NCBI GenBank assembly: GCA_017983795.1
Contig: JAGOAS010000005.1
Coordinates: 117,955-181,954 of the forward strand
Length of the DNA stretch: 64,000 nucleotides
Reading direction: 5' to 3'
Source: Piscinibacter sp.
Lineage (GTDB): Bacteria; Pseudomonadota; Gammaproteobacteria; Burkholderiales; Burkholderiaceae_C
Shown here piece by piece: positions 9,201 to 15,873 of the stretch (the stretch's first letter is position 1; every line of letters begins with the position of its first letter). The translations under genes were made by a program, and so were the position numbers. The notes beneath the pieces were generated by a model. That model saw only the letters and a list, made by a program, of their open reading frames with translations. It was not told the origin of the DNA and ran no database searches.

Positions 9201-9544
9201 ACCACCGGGTCAGCGGACTGCCGAATCTCGCGATCGTGGCCCACAAAGACGAATCAGAGTGGCCAGCCATGGACGAGACCTTCTTGTGGTGCTTCTCTGT
9301 CTATCCGAACGACCTGCTCCGGGTCACATTGAAACGAGAGACTCATCAAGGCTACTACGCGGGATGTGATCGTGGGTCCGGCACCATCAACATATGGACG
9401 CACGACCGGAGCCGGAGCGTAGGCAACGAAGGACTCATTCGAGGCATCGGCGTCAAGACCGCTCTGAATATCGAGAAGTTCAACGTAGGCGTCCTCGGCG
9501 ACGTCCATCCCGCCAAGCCGGAGAAGCGCCGTGGTCTGGCGTAG
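6221..9544 (+). CDS. cas9: CRISPR-associated endonuclease Cas9, subtype II-C
   Basis: RNA-guided DNA endonuclease, about 1107 aa, near the length of Neisseria Cas9 (1082). I chose ATG 6221 because GGGAG sits 8 nt upstream; ATG 6206 in frame has no such site. From this start: RuvC-I D15 (FGFDIGIASVGWA), Arg-rich bridge helix at about 55-83, compact REC lobe, RuvC-II E530 (HIEMARD), HNH D612/H613 and N636 (YVEVDHALPYS, ASENRTKGN), RuvC-III H753 and D756 (DRHHALDAA), then the PAM-interacting C-terminus. All catalytic residues are present, so it should be active. In the segment matching the Neisseria PAM-reading region (AGCDRGSGTINI) key residues differ: D1050, S1053 and T1055. First gene of cas9-cas1-cas2. 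By eye it is less GC-rich than its neighbours, consistent with transfer. Confidence 0.97.
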   Translation: MTGNPAAHPLTFGFDIGIASVGWAVLDDRRIVDHGVRAFDKAETADRGEPLNLARRTARLLRRRLRRRAWRLVRVARLLKREGLIADSRWFLAQPSFADSTWRLRIEGLNRRLSDEEWARVIYHLCKHRGFHWTSRAEERMAEADAQGEGGKVKQGLAGTERLMKQKNYRSIAEMVLAEFPEAQRNKQGEYTKALPRRLLGDEFALLFRRQRELGQPHSGEGLEAALLEPKKGLFWTQKPSLTGEALLAMLGRCTFERAEYRAPRASFTAERHVWLTRLNNLRIVVDGIVRPLNPAERDAALPLPYELVQVTFKQLHAALVDKAGLPDEATFSGLRPAKEGKDPLSERLIRLPAWQELRTTLKRANLETEWKSIAGAAVGGSPGLLDDIARVLSVYKEDDEVRAELARLPLPGARSAVANALLDIRFEGFHALSLKALRKIVPLMATGLRYDEACVQAGYHHSQIVEPGSGEHDLLPPFYKYRDRSGRMVLRDDGDIPRNPVVLRALNQARKVMNALVRRYGAPAEVHIEMARDLSRDFDERRKIEKEQSQFRERNEKDRQDFAQAFHIAGRVQGSDFEKWRLYREQQGKCAYSLSAIDVDRLLEPGYVEVDHALPYSRSFDDSKNNKVLVFASENRTKGNLTPWEYLGGAQDSERWRHFAAFVQANKAYRIAKRSRLLRKDFDEKAAAEFMDRNLNDTRYVCRFFKNYVERHLKLAHGSSAKRCVVLSGQLTAFLRVRWGLLKLRAESDRHHALDAAVIAACSHALVKRLSDYSRRRELEQVRSGFVDPATGEIVDLAALRQLEQAFPAPWPHFRHELEGRLKIDDAEQLRAEMARFGTYPADALEALRPLFVSRAPQRRNGGAAHKDTIYGQSARMKASGSVTQKVPLQSLTLKDLDRLADPQRNQKLYAAIRARLEMHGGKGDKAFPADAPLRKPGRDGMPDGPVVRTVTMVVEKMSGIPIRGGIAKNDSMLRIDVFSKNGKFHLVPVYVHHRVSGLPNLAIVAHKDESEWPAMDETFLWCFSVYPNDLLRVTLKRETHQGYYAGCDRGSGTINIWTHDRSRSVGNEGLIRGIGVKTALNIEKFNVGVLGDVHPAKPEKRRGLA

Positions 9545-10445
9545 CGTCGTCATCTCCAAACCGGCCAAGCTGCGTCGCGAGCACTTCTCGCTCGTCGTCG
9601 AACAGGAGCAGGCGGCAACGGTGCCGTTCGAGGACATCGCCGTCATCGTGCTCAACCACCGCGAGATCACGCTGACACATCCCGTGCTGTCGGCTTGCGG
9701 CGAGTACGGCATCGGCTTGTTCGCCACCGGCGACAACCACCAGCCCGCCGGCGTCTTCATGCCCTTTCTCTCGCACAGCCGCAGCACGCGCATGCTGCGG
9801 CTGCAGCTCGACATCGACAGGCCATCGGCGAAACGAGCGTGGGCCGAGATCGTCAAGGCGAAGATTGCCAACCAGGCCGAATGCATGCGGCTATACGGCG
9901 CTCAAGGCGCCGACCGCCTCGACTCCTATGCGCGCCGCGTGCGGTCGGGCGACACCGGCAACATGGAGGCACAGGCCAGCGCGTACTACTTCCCGCAGGT
10001 GTTCGGTCGCAGCTTTCACCGCAGCCAGGAAGGCTGGACGAACTCGGCGCTCGACTATGGATATGCCGTGCTTCGCGGCGCGATCACGCGCGCGCTGGTG
10101 GCGCATGGGCTGCATCCCAGCGTCGGCCTGTTCCACGCCAGCGAGCAGAACGCCTTCAACTTGGCCGACGACCTGATCGAACCCTTCCGGCCGCTGGTGG
10201 ATCTGCACGTCGCGAAGAACCGCGTGCCGCAGGACGGCGAGGACAACGAGTTGTCGCCGGCGGACAAGGTCGCTCTCGTCGGCTTGCTCAATGTCGACAT
10301 GCGCATGCCGCGCGGAGAGATGACCGTCCTGTCGGCGATCGAGCATGCGACGGAAGCGATCGCCAGGTTGTTTGACGGTGCCAGCGAGACCTTGCTGGAG
10401 TTGCCGTCGCTGATCGGCTTGCGTCAGCATCGCATCGAGGCATAG
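9531..10445 (+). CDS. cas1: CRISPR integrase Cas1, subtype II
   Basis: Metal-dependent integrase that, with Cas2, inserts new spacers into the array. At 304 aa it is normal for type II. The catalytic triad is visible as E146 (SGDTGNMEAQA), H202 (GLFHASEQN) and E217 (LADDLIEPFRPL), with the same 15-residue H-to-E spacing as other subtype II Cas1 proteins. The opening VWRSVVIS and the SGDTGN motif match the Neisseria protein. It starts with GTG and overlaps the end of cas9 by 14 nt, indicating coupled translation. No csn2 or cas4 is present, which defines the minimal II-C gene set. Confidence 0.95.
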   Translation: MVWRSVVISKPAKLRREHFSLVVEQEQAATVPFEDIAVIVLNHREITLTHPVLSACGEYGIGLFATGDNHQPAGVFMPFLSHSRSTRMLRLQLDIDRPSAKRAWAEIVKAKIANQAECMRLYGAQGADRLDSYARRVRSGDTGNMEAQASAYYFPQVFGRSFHRSQEGWTNSALDYGYAVLRGAITRALVAHGLHPSVGLFHASEQNAFNLADDLIEPFRPLVDLHVAKNRVPQDGEDNELSPADKVALVGLLNVDMRMPRGEMTVLSAIEHATEAIARLFDGASETLLELPSLIGLRQHRIEA

Positions 10446-10450
10446 ACACT

Positions 10451-10783
10451 GTGAGCAAGGACACGAGGCGCTTCATGAGGCTGATGGTGTTCTTCGATCT
10501 GCCGGTAGTCACGAAGTCGGAGCGGCGGGCTTATACGCAGTTCAGACGCTTTCTGCTCAACGACGGCTACGACATGATCCAGTTCTCCGTGTACGGGCGG
10601 ATCCTCAACGGCAACGACGCGGAGGAGAAGCACATGAAGCGGCTGCTGGACAACCTCCCGCCGGAAGGCTCGGTGCGCGTGCTCTCGGTCACCGAGAAGC
10701 AGTACCCGAGCATGAAGCTGCTCGTCGGCATGCCTCTGTTTCAGGAAAAACAGGTCAATGCCGCGCAGATCCTGCTGTTCTGA
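10451..10783 (+). CDS. cas2: CRISPR-associated protein Cas2
   Basis: Small ferredoxin-fold protein of 110 aa forming the Cas1-Cas2 spacer integration complex. The first strand LMVFFDLP carries the conserved Asp, followed by the usual helix TKSERRAYTQFRRFL and strand GYDMIQFSVYGRI. It starts with GTG 5 nt after the cas1 stop and is the last gene of the operon. A strong hairpin begins 19 nt after its stop. Confidence 0.95.
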   Translation: MSKDTRRFMRLMVFFDLPVVTKSERRAYTQFRRFLLNDGYDMIQFSVYGRILNGNDAEEKHMKRLLDNLPPEGSVRVLSVTEKQYPSMKLLVGMPLFQEKQVNAAQILLF

Positions 10784-10802
10784 AAGTGGATTCCTCAAAG
10801 GA

Positions 10803-10835
10803 AAACCCGCGCCAAGCGAGACTTGGCGCGGGTTT
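10803..10835. terminator. Bidirectional terminator between cas2 and the CRISPR array
   Basis: Perfect 14-bp inverted repeat AAACCCGCGCCAAG / CTTGGCGCGGGTTT with a 5-nt loop. On the plus strand it would end the cas9-cas1-cas2 transcript. On the minus strand it is followed by TCCTTT and would end the precursor crRNA. It lies exactly between the two converging units. Confidence 0.8.
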
Positions 10836-10846
10836 CCGCGGGGCCG

Positions 10847-11553
10847 GAGTGTAGCTATCCGGGGTGAGAGAGGGAGCTACAACCCCTTCGATGCCCAAGA
10901 ACACCGGCGCGAAGAGTGTAGCTATCCGGGGTGAGAGAGGGAGCTACAACCACTTGCGGCACGTCTTGCGGAAGCGGTCAGAGTGTAGCTATCCGGGGTG
11001 AGAGAGGGAGCTACAACGTCGTTGGCGAACTGCGCGCCGAAGAAGATGAGTGTAGCTATCCGGGGTGAGAGAGGGAGCTACAACTCGCCGCGCTGGGTGG
11101 CCTGACGATCGCCGGAGTGTAGCTATCCGGGGTGAGAGAGGGAGCTACAACCCTGACTGCTCGTCTCCGGCGTGCCGGAGAGAGTGTAGCTATCCGGGGT
11201 GAGAGAGGGAGCTACAACCAGCATGCCCGCCAGCGCCCATGATTCCGCGAGTGTAGCTATCCGGGGTGAGAGAGGGAGCTACAACCTGGACATGCGCGAA
11301 GCGAGGCGCGGCGACGAGTGTAGCTATCCGGGGTGAGAGAGGGAGCTACAACTGGGAAGATGAAGGACCGTCTTCACCTCTGGAGTGTAGCTATCCGGGG
11401 TGAGAGAGGGAGCTACAACGGGATCGGCATCGCCTTGGTCCCATCCGCCGAGTGTAGCTATCCGGGGTGAGAGAGGGAGCTACAACCGGCCGTGGCATTA
11501 AGTGCAACGCGGAGAGGAGTGTAGCTATCCGGGGTGAGAGAGGGAGCTACAAC
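10847..11553 (-). CRISPR. Type II-C CRISPR array, 11 repeats and 10 spacers
   Basis: Eleven repeats occur with an exact 67-bp period (36-bp cores starting at 10848, 10915, 10982, 11049, 11116, 11183, 11250, 11317, 11384, 11451 and 11518). By my reading every copy is identical. On the minus strand the repeat opens GUUGUAGCUCCCUCUCUCAC, continues CCCGGAUAGCUACACU and closely follows the Neisseria meningitidis repeat. The base 5' of each core on the plus strand is always G, so the true unit is 37 bp with ten 30-nt spacers. crRNA orientation is minus, opposite to the cas operon, as expected for II-C and required by the tracrRNA pairing. Perfect repeats at both ends give no degenerate trailer. Spacer targets were not identified. 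Confidence 0.98.
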
Positions 11554-11594
11554 GAAATGCGCGGAGCCGGCTTGCACCCGGCTCCGCGCATTTC
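11554..11594. terminator. Perfect 17-bp hairpin abutting the array (leader-side terminator-like element)
   Basis: GAAATGCGCGGAGCCGG and its exact reverse complement flank a 7-nt loop (CTTGCAC). The first arm starts at the base immediately after the last repeat, so it occupies the position where a leader would meet the array in crRNA orientation. It lies between parE and the array. It has the A-rich 5' arm and T-rich 3' arm of a bidirectional terminator but no clean T run outside the stem. It may stop parDE transcription before the array, or serve as a structural leader mark. Confidence 0.65.
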
Positions 11595-11646
11595 GACGGG
11601 CTTCGCCCTCACTGGTCTTGAAGCCGCTGCCGCTCCAAGACCACGA

Positions 11647-11958
11647 CTACTCCACGTCGATGCGTTCGCGGTCCTGGCGGTGCGCGACCAGACGCGCGAC
11701 GTCCACATGGTCGCTGCGCTCGAAGTACCAGAGACTCATCGGAAAGCCGTCGATGGGCCATGCGCGCAAGCCATCGACGTCGAGCACCTGGCCGATGCGT
11801 GGTGAGCCGAGCCCTGGCTGCATCGAAAGTCGGCGCTCAGCTTGACGAAGGCTCTTCATCAGCTTCCTGGCCACGGTGCTACCCGCCTCACGCTGGTGGT
11901 AGGCCACCTCGCGGCGCATGTCTGCCTTGGCTGTCGGCCGGAGGCGAACCGGCTTCAC
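11647..11958 (-). CDS. parE: ParE/RelE-family toxin
   Basis: 103 aa toxin of the ParE/RelE superfamily. ParE proteins usually block DNA gyrase, while RelE proteins cut mRNA on the ribosome; the sequence does not decide which. Typical features are an early helix with ADMRREVAYHQREAG, GLGSPRI, the strand LRAWPIDGFPMSLWYFERSD and the final DVARLVAHRQD. It starts with GTG overlapping the parD stop by 4 nt (GTGA). Its stop is 93 bp from the first CRISPR repeat and it is transcribed toward the array. Confidence 0.88.
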   Translation of the reverse strand: MKPVRLRPTAKADMRREVAYHQREAGSTVARKLMKSLRQAERRLSMQPGLGSPRIGQVLDVDGLRAWPIDGFPMSLWYFERSDHVDVARLVAHRQDRERIDVE

Positions 11959-12209
11959 GCGGCCTTGCCGTCAGCGATGGCGTCGAGTTCGGCCCAATCG
12001 GCCTTGGTCATCGGCGTTGCCGGCCCGCTGGCCAAGCCTTCCTCAAGCAGCGCTCTGAGCCGCAAGCGTTCCTGGTCTCGTTGGTCGCGGCGGATGAGTT
12101 CGCGAACGTACTCGCTGGTGTTTCCGTAATGGCCCGCCGACACCCGCTCGGCCACGTAGGCCCGCATGGGCTCGGGCAAGGCGATGTTCATCGTGCTGGT
12201 GTTGCTCAT
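11955..12209 (-). CDS. parD: ParD-type antitoxin (ribbon-helix-helix)
   Basis: 84 aa antitoxin with an N-terminal ribbon-helix-helix DNA-binding domain (MNIALPEPMRAYVAERV, then SEYVRELIRRDQ) and a C-terminal tail that should wrap the toxin. It neutralises ParE and represses its own promoter in this family. ATG 12209 was chosen because the frame upstream encodes only hydrolase shadow sequence and the promoter ends just before it. The RHH domain closely resembles that of the second ParD at 52559-52807. Confidence 0.9.
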   Translation of the reverse strand: MSNTSTMNIALPEPMRAYVAERVSAGHYGNTSEYVRELIRRDQRDQERLRLRALLEEGLASGPATPMTKADWAELDAIADGKAA

Positions 12210-12215
12210 GCGGCG

Positions 12216-12244
12216 ATGCTGATCCGATTGGCAATAGTTGTCAA
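12216..12244 (-). promoter_or_regulatory. parD promoter with tandem operator half-sites
   Basis: On the minus strand: TTGACA (12239-12244, 6/6), a 17-bp spacer, then CAGCAT (12216-12221, weak), with 6 nt to the parD ATG. Two half-sites TTGACAA (12238-12244) and TTGCCAA (12228-12234) lie 10 bp apart, one helical turn, with the first overlapping the -35 box. A transcript starting at normal distance would be essentially leaderless. The -35 box overlaps the stop codon of the hydrolase gene. Confidence 0.6.
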
Positions 12245-13077
12245 CCCGCGAAGAAACGCTCCACCAACGCGAACTGCTCCGGCGTGTTGAGCGCGGGGGC
12301 ATGGCCGCAGCCGGCGATCTCGACCACCACGGCGCGCGGGCCGCGGTTGCGCATGGCTTCCGCGGTCTCGGGCAGCAGCAGGTCGGAGGCCTCGCCGCGC
12401 AGGCACAGCACCGGGATGTCCAGCGTGTCCCACTCGTCCCAGCGCCGGTAGTCGTCGGCATGGTGGGTGAACTGCATCACCATCGCCGGGTCGTAGTGCG
12501 GCGTCACGCGGCCGTCGCTCAGGCGGCGCGTCGAGGTCTCGGTGAGGCGGCGCCATTGCGCGTCGCTCAACCAGCCATAGGGTTTGTAGATGGTGCGGAA
12601 GTACTGCTCGAGCTCGCTCACCGTGGCGAACGCCGCCGGGCTGCCGGCATAGCTGCGGATGCGCTGCAGCGCGGGCTCGGCGAGTTGCGGGCCGATGTCG
12701 TTGAGCAGCAGGCGGCGGATGCGGCCGCGCAGCGTGGTGGCCGCCGCCAGCGTGCCGATGGCGCCGCCCATCGAGGTGCCGAGCCAGTGGAAGCGCGCGA
12801 TGCCGAGCGCATCCACCAGCGCGGTGGCGAGCTTCACGTAGAAATCCAGGCAGTACTCCTGCTCCGGCGCCGGGCTCCACTGGCTGAGCCCGCGCCCGAT
12901 GGTGTCGGGGCAGATCACGCGCCAGCGCTGCGAGAGGTGCGCCGCGATGTCGTCCATGTCGCGCCCGGTGCGCGCCAGGCCGTGCCAGGCGATCACCGTC
13001 TCGGCGTGCTGCGCGCCCCACTCGGTGTAGTGGAGCTCGCGGCCTTCGCACTGAACGTAGTTCGACGTGAAGCTCAT
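12241..13077 (-). CDS. Alpha/beta hydrolase
   Basis: 278 aa alpha/beta-hydrolase-fold enzyme. Nucleophile S102 lies in the elbow LGTSMGG, the acid is probably the Asp in GEASDLL, and the base is His in GCGHAP. Gly-containing VIAWHGLARTG forms the oxyanion-hole region. ATG 13077 is favoured by AGAAGG just upstream and overlaps the livM stop by 4 nt, so it is the last gene of the ABC importer operon. A plausible role is hydrolysing an ester, amide or lactone imported by that transporter; substrate unknown. Confidence 0.85.
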   Translation of the reverse strand: MSFTSNYVQCEGRELHYTEWGAQHAETVIAWHGLARTGRDMDDIAAHLSQRWRVICPDTIGRGLSQWSPAPEQEYCLDFYVKLATALVDALGIARFHWLGTSMGGAIGTLAAATTLRGRIRRLLLNDIGPQLAEPALQRIRSYAGSPAAFATVSELEQYFRTIYKPYGWLSDAQWRRLTETSTRRLSDGRVTPHYDPAMVMQFTHHADDYRRWDEWDTLDIPVLCLRGEASDLLLPETAEAMRNRGPRAVVVEIAGCGHAPALNTPEQFALVERFFAG

Positions 13078-14144
13078 GTCCTTCTCGCTCTCCATGCGCG
13101 CAAACGCCCCACCACGCCGGTGGGGAAGTGGTAGACCGAGAGCACGAACAGCAGGCCCAGCCAGAGCAGCCAGCGATCCGGCGAGACCAGCGCGGCCAGC
13201 ACGGGCACGCCCTCGGCGGCCGAGGCGCCGAGCTTGAGCAGATCCTGCAGGTAGTTCTGCGCGATGACGAACAGCACCGAGCCGATCACCGCGCCGTAGA
13301 TCGTGCCCATGCCGCCGATCACGACGACGAGCAGGATGTCCAGCATGATCTCGAAGGAGAGCGAGGTGTCGGGCCCCTGGTAGCGCAGCCACAGCGCGAG
13401 CAGGCAGCCAGCGAGCGTGGCGAACAGCGCCGACAGCACCGAGGCGATGGTGCGCCACACCACCGTGCGGTAGCCGATCGCCTCGGCGCGGAAGTCGTTC
13501 TCGCGGATCGCCTGCAGCACGCGCCCGAACGGCGAGTTGACGATGCGCAGCATCGCCAGCACCAGCACGAGCGCGGTGAAGAAGAGCAGGTAGTAGGTGG
13601 CGAAGCGGCCGTCGATCGCGGCGCCCAGCAGCGGCGCCTCGCGGTACGAGGTGCCGGGCTGCAGCGCCTCGGGCACCTTGAAGTTCAGGCCATCCTCGCC
13701 GCCGGTGAAGTCCGACAGCTGCGAGGCGAGCGTGAGGAAGGCCGAAGCCACCGCCAGCGTGATCATCGCGAAAAAGATCGCCTTCACGCGCAGCGAGGCC
13801 AGGCCGATCAGCAGGGAGAGCAGCAGCGACACGGCGAGTGCCGCGCCCACGCCCAGCGCCAGCGAAGCCCAGCCCGGGCCCATGCGCGTGCTGGCGATCG
13901 CCACGCCGTAGGCGCCGATGCCGAAGAACATGGTGTGCGCGAAGCTGACGATGCCGGTGTAGCCGAGCAGCAGGTCGAAGCTCGCCACCAGCACGATGAA
14001 GACGATGATCTTGGCCGCGACGTTGAGCGCCTTGGTGCCCGGGAACAGGAAGGGCGTCAGCGCGAGCGCGAGCACGATCACGATCAGCAGCGCCGCCAGC
14101 ACGCGGCTGCGCGGCCCGTCGTGGGAGAGCAGACGACTCATCAT
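13074..14144 (-). CDS. livM: Branched-chain amino acid-type ABC permease LivM
   Basis: 356 aa inner-membrane permease with multiple hydrophobic segments. It has family motifs LLLGYTGIVSFAHTMFFGIGAY near residue 60 and the EAA-like loop GRVLQAIRENDFRAEAIGY that docks on the ATPases. It forms the translocation pore with LivH. Its ATG overlaps the livH stop by 4 nt and its stop overlaps the hydrolase start. The transported substrate is uncertain because this family also carries amides, urea and aromatic compounds. Confidence 0.9.
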   Translation of the reverse strand: MMSRLLSHDGPRSRVLAALLIVIVLALALTPFLFPGTKALNVAAKIIVFIVLVASFDLLLGYTGIVSFAHTMFFGIGAYGVAIASTRMGPGWASLALGVGAALAVSLLLSLLIGLASLRVKAIFFAMITLAVASAFLTLASQLSDFTGGEDGLNFKVPEALQPGTSYREAPLLGAAIDGRFATYYLLFFTALVLVLAMLRIVNSPFGRVLQAIRENDFRAEAIGYRTVVWRTIASVLSALFATLAGCLLALWLRYQGPDTSLSFEIMLDILLVVVIGGMGTIYGAVIGSVLFVIAQNYLQDLLKLGASAAEGVPVLAALVSPDRWLLWLGLLFVLSVYHFPTGVVGRLRAWRARRT

Positions 14145-15139
14145 CGGTTCGCCACCGGGTAGAGGCCTTGCGGGCGCCACAGCAGCACCGCCACCATCAG
14201 CGCGATGCTCGCGAAGGCGGTGAACACCGGCGCGACGAAGCCGGTGTAGTTGGTCAGCAAGCCCACCAGCAGCGCGCCGACCAGGCAGCCCAGCGTCGAG
14301 CCCAGGCCGCCGATGATGATGACGATGAAGATCAGCACGTTGACCTGCGCGCCGAGCTGCGGGATGACGTTCTGCTGGAACAGCCCCCACATCACGCCGC
14401 CCAGGCCGGCGAGCGCCGAGCCGACCACGAAGACGCCGACGAAGAGGCGGCGGATGCGGTAGCCGAGCGATTCGACCATCTCGCGGTCCTGCACGCCGGC
14501 ACGCACCAGCAGGCCGATCTTGGTGCGGTTCAGCGCCCACAGCATCGCCACCAGCACCACGGCGCCGATCACCACCGCGAGCACGCGGTATTTGCCGATC
14601 GCCGCATCGCCGATCAGGAGCGAGCCGCGCAGCGCCTCGGGCAGCGCCAGCGGGCGCTGCTCGGGGCCCCAGATCACCTTGATCAGCTCCTCGCCGATGA
14701 TCATGCCGCCCATGGTGATGAGGATCTGCTTGAGGTGCTGGCCGTAGACCGGCCGCACCATCAGGCGCTCGAAGGCCCAGCCGATCGCGCCGGCCAGCGC
14801 CATCGCGGCGAGCATGGCGGCGAACACCGCGACGAGGTTGCGTGCCAGCGAGTCCACGCTGGTCCAGTCGGCCAGGCCGGCGAATACCGTGGTGGCGACG
14901 AAGGCGCCGAAGGCGATGAACACGCCGTGGCCGAAATTCAGCACATCCATCAGGCCGAAGACGAGCGTGAGGCCGGAGGCGGTGACGAAGACGATCATGC
15001 CCATCGCCAGGCCGGCGACGGTGAGCGTCAGCCAGGTCGAGGGCGAGCCGACCAGCGGCAGCGCGGCCAGCGCGAGCAGCGGCACCAGCGCGAGGGGCAG
15101 CCAGTCGAAGCGTGCCTTCGGGATCGCGGCGCTGCTCAT
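14141..15139 (-). CDS. livH: Branched-chain amino acid-type ABC permease LivH
   Basis: 332 aa inner-membrane permease, partner of LivM. Motifs include GLTLVFGLMDVLNFGHGVFIAFGAF, typical of LivH, and the coupling loop TKIGLLVRAGVQDREMVESLGY. At about 330 aa it is slightly longer than E. coli LivH (308). The start overlaps the livF stop by 4 nt (ATGA). Confidence 0.9.
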   Translation of the reverse strand: MSSAAIPKARFDWLPLALVPLLALAALPLVGSPSTWLTLTVAGLAMGMIVFVTASGLTLVFGLMDVLNFGHGVFIAFGAFVATTVFAGLADWTSVDSLARNLVAVFAAMLAAMALAGAIGWAFERLMVRPVYGQHLKQILITMGGMIIGEELIKVIWGPEQRPLALPEALRGSLLIGDAAIGKYRVLAVVIGAVVLVAMLWALNRTKIGLLVRAGVQDREMVESLGYRIRRLFVGVFVVGSALAGLGGVMWGLFQQNVIPQLGAQVNVLIFIVIIIGGLGSTLGCLVGALLVGLLTNYTGFVAPVFTAFASIALMVAVLLWRPQGLYPVANR

Positions 15140-15873
15140 TGATGCGCTCCCAGCGAGAGGCCGAGCAGGCGCTGCTGCAGCGCTTCGTCCTCCACCAGCT
15201 GCTTCATCGCACCGGCGTGGACCACGCGGCCGTCGTCCATCACCGCCACGGTGTCGCCGAGCGCTTTCGCCATCGCGAAGTTCTGCTCCACCAGCAGCAC
15301 CGTGGTCTGCGTCGCCTTCAGCTCGCGCAAGGCGGCGATCAGGTTGGCGACGATGGCCGGCGCGAGGCCCTTGCTGGGCTCGTCGATCAAGAGCAGCCGG
15401 CGCGGCTCGACGATCGCACGCGCGATCGCCAGCATCTGCTTCTGCCCGCCGGAGAGCTTGCCGGCCGGGTAGAGCCAGAACTTCTTCAGCGCCGGAAAGA
15501 GGCCGAAGATCCACTCGAGGCGCTGCGTGTCGATGTCGGCCAGGCTTCTCGCGCCGCGCGCGGCCAGCAGCAGGTTCTCTCGCACTGCGAGGTCGGCGAA
15601 GATGCCCATGCTCTCGGGCACGTAGGCGATGCCGAGCTGCGCGATGTCGGGCGTGGCGTGGCGGTGGATGGGTGCGCCATCGAACTCCACCGCACCTGCC
15701 GAAGCGCGCCACAAGCCCATGATGGTGCGCAGCGTGGTCGTCTTGCCCGCGCCGTTGCGGCCCAGCAGCATGGTCACCTGGCCCGCCGGCACGGCGAGAT
15801 CCACGCCGTGCAGGATGTGATAACTGCCGATGTGCGTGTGCACACCATGCAGGCTCAGCAGCTCGCCGCTCAC
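15136..15873 (-). CDS. livF: ABC transporter ATP-binding protein LivF
   Basis: 245 aa ATPase. Walker A is LGRNGAGKTTT, the ABC signature is LSGGQKQMLAIARAI, Walker B is RLLLIDEPSKGLAP and the switch His is in LLVEQNF. The LivF subgroup is indicated by YVPESMGIFADLAVRENL. It starts at GTG 15873, overlapping the livG stop (GTGA), because the frame upstream is an unrelated shadow of livG. It powers transport together with LivG. Confidence 0.92.
   Translation of the reverse strand: MSGELLSLHGVHTHIGSYHILHGVDLAVPAGQVTMLLGRNGAGKTTTLRTIMGLWRASAGAVEFDGAPIHRHATPDIAQLGIAYVPESMGIFADLAVRENLLLAARGARSLADIDTQRLEWIFGLFPALKKFWLYPAGKLSGGQKQMLAIARAIVEPRRLLLIDEPSKGLAPAIVANLIAALRELKATQTTVLLVEQNFAMAKALGDTVAVMDDGRVVHAGAMKQLVEDEALQQRLLGLSLGAHQ

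Noticed and set aside
11152-11182. Dyad CTCCGGC-GT-GCCGGAG inside spacer 5 as a functional element
   Set aside because: It lies in a single spacer and most likely reflects the captured DNA.
10884-11517. Self-targeting spacers against this window
   Set aside because: No clear match was noticed by eye, but an exhaustive comparison was not possible, so neither self-targeting nor its absence is claimed.
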